From Bacteroidales bacterium (GTDB taxonomy: Bacteria; Bacteroidota; Bacteroidia; Bacteroidales; UBA932), in the NCBI GenBank assembly GCA_017551215.1, contig JAFZMA010000044.1:1-5769 (forward strand): a stretch of 5,769 nt of DNA. The letters run 5' to 3'. A program made the translations under genes and the position numbers. Positions 1 to 5,769 of this stretch are shown here, in pieces (within the stretch, counting starts at the first letter, position 1; each line of letters opens with the position of its first letter). A model generated the notes under the pieces. That model was not told the origin of the DNA. It made no database searches and was given only the letters and a program-made list of their open reading frames with translations.

Positions 1-55
1 GATACAATATTTCCTAGACGTGGGGCTCTTGGAGAAGAAGGGTTGGCGGGGTTAG
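1..55 (+). CDS. Possible C-terminal tail of a convergent gene (partial, cut by left edge)
   Basis: Reading the plus strand from base 2 gives an open frame of 17 codons, IQYFLDVGLLEKKGWRG, ending in TAG at 53-55. The composition resembles a normal soluble protein tail, and the stop overlaps the DUF456 stop by 3 bases in a tail-to-tail arrangement. The frame starting at base 1 is also open, to a TAA at 106-108, but most of it is the antisense of DUF456. The minus strand shows no start for a further downstream gene in bases 1-51, and no terminator hairpin is evident. The stretch is too short to identify or confirm. Confidence 0.3.
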   Translation, partial: IQYFLDVGLLEKKGWRG

Positions 56-552
56 CGGATGTAGACGAAGATGTAGTAGAGCATCATGCCGGAGGCGATG
101 AGCTTTAATCCGGTGCCGCAGATGAAGCCGGCGAAGGCGCCAAGGGCAGGGAGGACGGACTGGCTGGCGGTTTTCTTGGCGAAGATAATTTCGCAGACAA
201 AGGCGCCGAGCATCGGGCCCAGTATGATGCCGAACGGTGGGAAGAGGAAGAGGCCGATGAGCAGGCCGGCGAGGGCTCCTCTGGAGGCGTATGTGCTGCC
301 GCCGGATTTCTTTGTGAGGTATGATGGCACAATGTAGTCTATGACCGTTACGAATATGGTGATGCCAAGCCAGATAAGAAGCAGCGTGGAGCTCATCTTG
401 TCGCCTGCGGAGTTGGTGCCGCTACCCCAGAAGTAAAGGATCAGCATCCCGGCCCAACTGATTGGGGGCCCGGGGATTACCGGCAGGACGCATCCTATTA
501 TGCCTATAATGCCAAGGAAAATCGCAAGTGTTATAATGATAATATTTATCAT
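52..552 (-). CDS. DUF456 family small integral membrane protein
   Basis: This 166-residue protein is almost entirely hydrophobic and matches the DUF456 family, whose function is unknown. Hallmarks are GCVLPVIPGPPISWAG at 20-35, the DYIVP motif at 72-76, the glycine-rich GGSTYASRGALAG at 84-96, and GIILGPMLGAFVCE at 108-121. Likely membrane segments are about 3-24, 30-43, 55-78, 92-115 and 135-163; the two glycine/proline-rich ones may be re-entrant or interrupted. Length is normal for the family and both ends look complete. The ATG at 552 lies 3 bp after the stop of the upstream unknown gene, so the two are probably co-transcribed and translationally linked. There is no recognisable Shine-Dalgarno, and the start overlaps the AT-rich end of the upstream gene. 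Family assignment is from recalled motifs; no substrate or reaction can be stated. Confidence 0.9.
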   Translation of the reverse strand: MINIIIITLAIFLGIIGIIGCVLPVIPGPPISWAGMLILYFWGSGTNSAGDKMSSTLLLIWLGITIFVTVIDYIVPSYLTKKSGGSTYASRGALAGLLIGLFLFPPFGIILGPMLGAFVCEIIFAKKTASQSVLPALGAFAGFICGTGLKLIASGMMLYYIFVYIR

Positions 553-555
553 AAA

Positions 556-1419
556 CTAATCTCTGCCTTTGTATGGGTAGTCTTTGAGGTTGACGTTGCA
601 CCAGGCGTCTATGAGTTCGTTGTCCTTGCTCTTGAGTGCTTTCTTGTAAAGCTCACGGATTACTGGGAGGTAGTTGAGGGAGCGGCCCTCGCGGAAGGTG
701 CTTACGCCCACGTCTGTTGTGCCGCCCCAGTTGTAGTACATCTCTCGTGTGGTGGAGCAGATTCTGGCAAACGAGCCGGTGTATGGCTTAAGGTCCTTGT
801 CTGTAAGGTGGAGGTAGAATTCCAGCTGCTCTTCTGTGCACTCGGCAAGCTGTTCGTCTCCGGCCTTCATCTTAGGATCTGCCACATAGACAGTTATGCC
901 GTCTTTGAATACGTAGGGCTCGTAGTAGCCAGCGGTGTACATGGCCTCGTACACAACGCCGCGGACGGCAAACTGTGCGCCGCTCTGCCAGCGGATGAAC
1001 CTGAGCAGGGTGTTGGTGTACTGAAAGTCCAGGCTGTGGACGGTTTTCCAGCACGCGGAGATTGTCCAGTAGGCAAGCTGCTCGGCAGTTGGCATCAGCA
1101 GGTACACGCGGCCTTTTTTCGGGCGGCCGGTCTTTACGTCCTTGCCCGTATAGTATGTGTATTCCTTTACGGGATAGCCTTCCCAACCAGGTATGTCATA
1201 GTGAGTTGCAACATATTCCTCTGCCATGTAGGCGGCTTTGAGGACGGTCTCGCATCGCTGAGTAAGAACTGCCAGGCTGTCTTTCACATACTGCTTAACC
1301 ACCTTATCCTTAAAAGGATTCCCTTTTTTACTCTGCGATGATGCTTGGGTCCCCGAGGCAGCCACCAGCAACAGCACTGCTACTACGTTGAATATGTGTG
1401 ATTTACGCCCGAAAGACAT
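556..1419 (-). CDS. Exported protein of unknown function (287 aa)
   Basis: I do not recognise a family. The N-terminus is a convincing signal peptide: MSFGRKSH, hydrophobic residues 11-21, cleavage probably after TQA at 26. There is no lipobox cysteine near the cleavage site, so a lipoprotein is unlikely. The mature part (about 260 residues) has no further membrane segment and is rich in Tyr and Trp, with YYTG at 89-92, RFIRWQSGAQFAVRG at 140-154, YTAGYYEPYV at 161-170 and MYYNWGG at 227-233. Five cysteines (56, 123, 194, 221, 274) could form disulfides in the periplasm. No catalytic motif can be named. Start: the ATG at 1419 is the only one placing the signal peptide at the N-terminus; its leader is AT-rich (ATTAAATTTTTTAATA) without a Shine-Dalgarno. 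It lies 65 bp after the OstA-like gene and 3 bp before the DUF456 gene, so an envelope role is a guess from context. Confidence 0.85.
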   Translation of the reverse strand: MSFGRKSHIFNVVAVLLLVAASGTQASSQSKKGNPFKDKVVKQYVKDSLAVLTQRCETVLKAAYMAEEYVATHYDIPGWEGYPVKEYTYYTGKDVKTGRPKKGRVYLLMPTAEQLAYWTISACWKTVHSLDFQYTNTLLRFIRWQSGAQFAVRGVVYEAMYTAGYYEPYVFKDGITVYVADPKMKAGDEQLAECTEEQLEFYLHLTDKDLKPYTGSFARICSTTREMYYNWGGTTDVGVSTFREGRSLNYLPVIRELYKKALKSKDNELIDAWCNVNLKDYPYKGRD

Positions 1420-1484
1420 TATTAAAAAATTTAATGATACTATTTCTGATAACTAATGCTTCTGTTACTCTACCATCCTCTTCC

Positions 1485-3854
1485 CTACTTCAATATCTTA
1501 TTCTCATCCAAAGCCTTTTCTGGTTTCTTTGTCTGGGTTCTGTCGGGCTTGGCGTCCAGGGACTTTTCTTGACTTTCCGGTTTGTTGTAGATCATCACAG
1601 GGCCGTTCTTCTCCTGTTCCATCTGGTGGCCTTCCTCTTCAAGTGCTTTACGGTGTTCTTCATCTTCCTTCAGGAGTTGCTCCTGGTCTTTCTTCTGGCG
1701 CTCGCGTTCCAGGCGTTCCTGGTCTTCTTGCCTGATCTTCTGTGTGATGGAGCTGGAGAGAACAAGTATATCCTTGTAGGACTCAGGGAAGAAGGCCCGC
1801 GTCTGGTTGTAAAGCGGGAATCTGTGGCGGGAGAGCTTGCCGCGGTCTGTCGGCTTTACCTTTCTGGTAGTAAGCTCGTTGCGGGACTTTGGCATACGGT
1901 CTGCCTGCCAGTTGAAATCCCTGAGGCGCATCTTCTCAATCGGGAGCTTGTAGGTTGGAATCACATCGCTCTTGACGCTCTCTATGTAACGTACGCGCTC
2001 AATTTCCTGATTGACAATTTTGGCCGTCATGAGCCTGCATTCTTTCTGGTTCATGAGGGTTACAACGCTGTCTTTTTCAGAGAGGAAGAACATGGCCTGC
2101 ACTCCGCCGAGGGCATCGAACCGGTATACATCATTGTCCTTGAAATAGGCAATCATTTCCGTGCTCTTTATCTGGTGGAAATGGATGCTGTCTTCCTGGG
2201 AAATTATGAACGCATTCTCTATTAGGTTGGCCTTGTAGATCTCGTTGTTGCGGATAGACAGCTGGATGCTGTCGGAGGTGAACTGCGTCTTTTCCTCGTT
2301 CCAGAGTATTGGGTCTTTGTAGAAGCGGGCGATGCTATCTATTGTGGTGTAAATCAGGGAGTCGCACGCACCGCGAAGGTCGCTGCGGAAGAGCTTTACC
2401 TTGTGGAAGACGCTCATGAAAGTAACCGCCGTGGTGTCCAGTGGAGGCACTGAATCTCTAGCCATACTCAGCGAATCAAGCCCACTCTTCATTTGCAACG
2501 AATCAAGCCCTCCTTTCAATTGCAGCGAATCCAACCCTATATCTTTGCTCGGCGATTCAAGCCCTGCTTTCACTTTGAGGGAGTCTGATGCCACCGGCAC
2601 GTTTTCTTCCTCTTTCTTAGGAACTTCCGGACGCTTTGGCGGAAGCGGAACGGGATTGTCCAAGAGAGCCTTATTACGCTTATAGGCATCCAGATACGCC
2701 TTGTTCTGGCGGTTGATTTCCACCATCGGGTCCGTATCCGCAAGTGTGCGGCGCTGAACGGCACGGGAAACCTCGCTGCTGTCTACCTGATACATTGGGA
2801 CTTGCCACATCTTGAGCGTGTCTCCGGCAAGGAACAGCGTATCCCGCTTGTAGATAGGCTGATTGGTAAGGGAATCTATGCCGGTTTTCTCCTCCGAGTA
2901 CATGCCGGCTGCGGCGTTTTCCGTCATATACAGAAGCAGCGGCTTCTGGACATACACGCCCTTGTCTCCCATTATGATAGCAGATTGAGCCTGGTCTCTG
3001 ACCTGAACATTTCCATAGAGTTCCGCATTGCCGGATTCCCTGTAATAGTCTATCCATCCGGCCCAGAGTTCCTGGTCTTGCGTGGCTATGTAGTTGTCCG
3101 CTTTAAGGACTAGCATTTTGTTCTTGGTGGAGTACTCCATGTTGTTGGAAAACAGGGTGTCTCTCCCCTTCCAGGCCACGGTGTTTTCTGCAAACATGGC
3201 TACTTCCTGGTTGGAGTGGTATTCCACCATCTCGGACTTGAGGAAAATGGAGTCCGAATACATGCAGACATCATCGTTGAACATGAAGAGCCTCTGCGTT
3301 GCATCGTACATTCCCTCAAGGCCTTCCACAATATCCCCTTTGCTGGAGCGCATAGCTCCGCCGTTGTAGAATGTGGCCACGCTGTCTGCCGTATTGTAGT
3401 CCAGGAACCGCGTTATTAGCTTGTCTCCCTTCTTGTTGTAGAGTTTGACTTCCGTGCCGCGGAACTGTACAAGATTCTCGTTTGAAATGTAGGTTGCAAG
3501 ATCGCTTGTCAAGTATGTGTCCTTCTGGATAATCTGCACGTGCCCCATCGCGTCAATGGTGTTGGCGTTCACATCCCACGCGGCACTGTCGCAGAGCATA
3601 TATGTATTGTTGTGCAGGAATCGGGCGGGGCCATTCACAATCCTGAAAGGCGCTCCCCCTATCTCGGTGAGTTTTATGGACTTGGCCTCTATGAGGCGGA
3701 CAAGGCTATCGCGGTCCTCGCCAAAGTCCTGGGCGGAAACTGTCGCGGAGGAAGAAAAAAGGAAGAGACACAGAAAAAAGAGAAGACACACCCCTTTGCA
3801 GAGGGTTGATCCACCGCCTTTTACGTATGCACTTATGATTCTTCCCAGAAACAT
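1485..3854 (-). CDS. OstA-like exported protein (LptA / LptD N-terminal family, OstA_2 type)
   Basis: The 789-residue product resembles Bacteroidota OstA-like proteins, related to LptA and the periplasmic part of LptD, which bind lipid A and form the lipopolysaccharide bridge to the outer membrane. A signal peptide occupies about 1-41 (long n-region with two Lys, hydrophobic core 22-35, cleavage near VSA-Q). Residues 70-350 show the OstA pattern of short alternating beta strands: NGPARFLHNNTYMLCDSA, then GHVQIIQKDTYLTSD, FNDDVCMYSDSIFLKSE and GNVQVRDQ. A similar block recurs at about 480-625 (DSLIYTTIDSIARFYKDPILW, TSDSIQLSI). Between them lie a Pro/Lys/Glu linker (about 400-424) and a 9-residue tandem repeat (425-460). 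The tail is highly charged: 702-750 is a likely coiled coil rich in Gln, Glu, Lys and Arg. No LptD-type beta-barrel is visible, so it is probably soluble and periplasmic. It starts 1 bp after the SurA-like stop. The family is fairly certain; lipopolysaccharide binding is inferred. Confidence 0.88.
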   Translation of the reverse strand: MFLGRIISAYVKGGGSTLCKGVCLLFFLCLFLFSSSATVSAQDFGEDRDSLVRLIEAKSIKLTEIGGAPFRIVNGPARFLHNNTYMLCDSAAWDVNANTIDAMGHVQIIQKDTYLTSDLATYISNENLVQFRGTEVKLYNKKGDKLITRFLDYNTADSVATFYNGGAMRSSKGDIVEGLEGMYDATQRLFMFNDDVCMYSDSIFLKSEMVEYHSNQEVAMFAENTVAWKGRDTLFSNNMEYSTKNKMLVLKADNYIATQDQELWAGWIDYYRESGNAELYGNVQVRDQAQSAIIMGDKGVYVQKPLLLYMTENAAAGMYSEEKTGIDSLTNQPIYKRDTLFLAGDTLKMWQVPMYQVDSSEVSRAVQRRTLADTDPMVEINRQNKAYLDAYKRNKALLDNPVPLPPKRPEVPKKEEENVPVASDSLKVKAGLESPSKDIGLDSLQLKGGLDSLQMKSGLDSLSMARDSVPPLDTTAVTFMSVFHKVKLFRSDLRGACDSLIYTTIDSIARFYKDPILWNEEKTQFTSDSIQLSIRNNEIYKANLIENAFIISQEDSIHFHQIKSTEMIAYFKDNDVYRFDALGGVQAMFFLSEKDSVVTLMNQKECRLMTAKIVNQEIERVRYIESVKSDVIPTYKLPIEKMRLRDFNWQADRMPKSRNELTTRKVKPTDRGKLSRHRFPLYNQTRAFFPESYKDILVLSSSITQKIRQEDQERLERERQKKDQEQLLKEDEEHRKALEEEGHQMEQEKNGPVMIYNKPESQEKSLDAKPDRTQTKKPEKALDENKILK
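2475..2582 (-). repeat. 27-bp (9-residue) in-frame tandem repeat inside the OstA-like gene
   Basis: Four complete units lie end to end, encoding SLKVKAGLE, SPSKDIGLD, SLQLKGGLD and SLQMKSGLD (residues 425-460). A fifth, degenerate unit, SLSMARDSV, follows at 2474-2448. The DNA also repeats: the plus-strand core CGAATCAAGCCC or close variants begins at 2472, 2499, 2526 and 2553, exactly 27 bases apart. Units three and four match at 22 of 27 bases by hand count. The similarity at DNA level points to recent slippage or unequal recombination rather than only protein-level constraint. The repeat sits in a linker between two predicted beta-rich blocks, where length changes should be tolerated. Confidence 0.9.
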
Positions 3855-3855
3855 A

Positions 3856-5226
3856 TCATTTTACCCAGCCCTTGCTCTCGAACGGGCAGTCGCGGAACAT
3901 CTCGTCTATGCGGATAAAGGTGGTTTTCTGCTTTTCCTCTATGAATTTCGTGAGGGCTTCCTGTTGCCGGATACCTTGTGCAAAGTTCTGGATTACAACA
4001 AAATCCTTGTCCACATCCGCCGTGTGAGACGGAATGATTTCCTCCAGACGGATTATCTTGAAGATGGTCTGGCCTCTGCCCTCGTTGTCCTGACCTTCGA
4101 ACGGAGTGGAGAGGTCACCGATTTTCATGTCTTTCAGGACCGCATAATCGGATGGCTTGAGCATGTCTTTCTCAAAGAAAGTGCTTCCGGTGTTCTCGTC
4201 AACCATCTGGCCTCCATTGAGATAGGACTTAGGGTCCTGGGAGTACAGCCTGGCTGCCTTTTCAAACGTGATGCTGTCTATGAGGATGGCATTGCGGATG
4301 CTGTCCAGAAGCGTAATGCACTTGGTTCTTTCCTCGCTTGTGTACTTTGGTTTGAGAAGGATATGGCGGGCGTTGAACATATCTCCGTTCTTCTCTATCA
4401 TCTGAATCAGATGAAAGCCGTCCGGAGTCTCAACTATCTGCGATATCTGTCCTTCTTTCAGCGCCATAGCGGCATCCGAGAATGCCGGCCAGAACATTGC
4501 CTTTGGTGCAAGTCCCAGCTCTCCGCCTCTCATTGCAGATTCCTTGTCGTCTGAATACAGTGCCGCAAGAGAGGAGAATCTTTCTCCGTTCAGAACCCTC
4601 TGGCGGAATTCCAGAAGTTTCTCCTTAACCTCCATAACTGCGTCTTCCTTAGACGGATACACAACAATGTGACGCAGGCGGTACTGGGTGGAGATTATCG
4701 GAAGTGTATCTTTGTTCACCTTTTTGTAGAAACGGCGAACCTCGCTAGGAGTCATTGTCGGGATGCCCTGAACTATCTGCCTCTGTTCCTGCTGGATAAG
4801 GTTCTGTTCGCCGAGTATGGCTCTCCAGTCCTCCTTCAGGCGGAAGAGAGGTTTCTTGAAGTATTCTTCCACACCAGCCTGGCCTCCAAGACGATACAGT
4901 ACATTGTCCACCCTTTGCTGAAGCTCGGACTCCACCATCTCCGAAGAAATCGTGAGGGAATCCAGTTTGGCCTGGTTAAGAAAAAGTTTCTGCTGGAGAG
5001 TCTGCTCCAGGATCTTGCACCTCATCTGCTTCTCGTCTGTAGGAGCCGTGCCGTTGGCCAGCATGAGCTGTACCTGCTCTTCCAGCTGAGACAGCAGTAT
5101 GGACTCGTTGCCAATAAGCGCTACCGTCTTGTCTATCAATCCGTTCTTATAAATCTGGGCCCTTGCGGATGTCATGCTCAGCACCAGAATTGCTGCAATT
5201 ACTGCAGAAAATCTTCTAAGGATCAT
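3856..5226 (-). CDS. surA: SurA-like periplasmic peptidyl-prolyl cis-trans isomerase / chaperone
   Basis: This is a SurA-family parvulin, which escorts unfolded outer-membrane proteins across the periplasm and can isomerise X-Pro bonds. With the ATG at 5226 it has 456 residues, close to the usual SurA length. Residues 1-24 form a signal peptide (MILRR, hydrophobic stretch, cleavage near ARA-Q). A SurA_N-like helical region covers about 30-170. The first PPIC/parvulin domain, about 182-279, is canonical: RHIV, RFSSLAALYSDD, GGELG, FSDAAMALKEGQIS and TPDGFHLIQM. A second, about 285-392, starts ARHILL and keeps FEKAARLYSQDP and NGGQM but is less typical afterwards. The ATG was chosen over the in-frame TTG at 5244 because ATG is the commoner start and gives a full signal peptide; the TTG, which adds MKNRYQ, has the better purine-rich leader and remains possible. 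The stop lies 1 bp from the next start, implying translational coupling. The symbol marks family, not proven orthology with E. coli SurA. Confidence 0.93.
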   Translation of the reverse strand: MILRRFSAVIAAILVLSMTSARAQIYKNGLIDKTVALIGNESILLSQLEEQVQLMLANGTAPTDEKQMRCKILEQTLQQKLFLNQAKLDSLTISSEMVESELQQRVDNVLYRLGGQAGVEEYFKKPLFRLKEDWRAILGEQNLIQQEQRQIVQGIPTMTPSEVRRFYKKVNKDTLPIISTQYRLRHIVVYPSKEDAVMEVKEKLLEFRQRVLNGERFSSLAALYSDDKESAMRGGELGLAPKAMFWPAFSDAAMALKEGQISQIVETPDGFHLIQMIEKNGDMFNARHILLKPKYTSEERTKCITLLDSIRNAILIDSITFEKAARLYSQDPKSYLNGGQMVDENTGSTFFEKDMLKPSDYAVLKDMKIGDLSTPFEGQDNEGRGQTIFKIIRLEEIIPSHTADVDKDFVVIQNFAQGIRQQEALTKFIEEKQKTTFIRIDEMFRDCPFESKGWVK

Positions 5227-5244
5227 CTGATATCTATTTTTCAA

Positions 5245-5259
5245 CTTTTTTCTCTTTTT
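5245..5259 (-). promoter_or_regulatory. Purine-only leader ahead of the surA-like gene, relevant to its start
   Basis: In sense orientation these 15 bases are all A or G (AAAAAGAGAAAAAAG). The AGAG core ends 7 bases before a TTG codon at 5244-5242, and about 25 bases before the ATG at 5226-5224. It could act as a weak ribosome-binding site favouring the TTG start, or simply be the A-rich leader commonly seen in Bacteroidota. No TAnnTTTG-type promoter -7 element is visible between guaB and this point, so transcription probably continues from guaB or further upstream. Confidence 0.35.
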
Positions 5260-5260
5260 A

Positions 5261-5769
<509 letters not shown>

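Noticed and set aside
1421..1435. Inverted repeat ATTAAA-AAA-TTTAAT just upstream of the unknown exported gene's start
   Set aside because: The stem is only six A-T pairs and would be very weak. An AT-rich leader before the start codon is expected in Bacteroidota and explains it.
1420..1484. Search for a promoter in the 65-bp gap before the unknown exported gene
   Set aside because: No TAnnTTTG element with an upstream TTTG was found. The AT-rich sequence is suggestive but does not support a promoter call.
808..2225. Plus-strand open frames of 177 and 275 residues opposite the unknown exported gene and ostA-like
   Set aside because: They are antisense to well-supported genes. The runs of Leu, Phe and Val mirror Lys, Glu and Gln codons of the charged coiled-coil tail, giving a false impression of membrane segments.
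3517..4554. 345-residue plus-strand open frame opposite the surA-like and ostA-like genes
   Set aside because: It is antisense to two genes with clear family motifs and spans their junction. Its translation has no recognisable domain and an irregular composition, so it is a shadow frame.

Overview
The window looks like a stretch of chromosome from a Bacteroidota bacterium, most likely of the order Bacteroidales. The main reasons are the OstA_2-type 'OstA-like protein' directly behind a SurA-type chaperone, the run of guaB, surA-like and ostA-like genes, A-rich leaders without strong Shine-Dalgarno sequences, and tightly packed genes on one strand. Genus cannot be settled from this sequence alone. 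No mobile element, CRISPR array, tRNA, rRNA or transfer signature is visible.

All five clear genes lie on the minus strand, so the reading order runs from the right edge to the left. First is the C-terminal part of IMP dehydrogenase (guaB, cut by the right edge, 5299-5769). Then come a periplasmic SurA-like peptidyl-prolyl isomerase (3856-5226), a large OstA-like/LptA-related exported protein (1485-3854), an exported 287-residue protein I do not recognise (556-1419), and a small DUF456 membrane protein (52-552). Gaps are short: 72 bp after guaB (54 bp if surA starts at an upstream TTG), 1 bp between surA and ostA-like, 65 bp before the unknown gene, and 3 bp before the DUF456 gene. This suggests one operon or two overlapping transcription units. 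At the extreme left, a plus-strand reading frame entering from outside ends at base 55 and may be the tail of a convergent gene.

The middle genes fit cell-envelope assembly. The SurA-like protein would chaperone outer-membrane proteins through the periplasm. The OstA-like protein carries the repetitive beta-strand pattern of the LptA/LptD-N family, which binds or passes lipopolysaccharide. The unknown exported protein sits in the same run and may share that compartment. guaB is a cytoplasmic purine enzyme, and its link to the others is probably positional.

Nothing here amounts to a convincing new system. The points most worth a second look are a 9-residue tandem repeat inserted in the OstA-like protein, a 17-bp direct duplication covering the guaB stop codon beside a perfect 7-bp hairpin, and the unrecognised exported protein.
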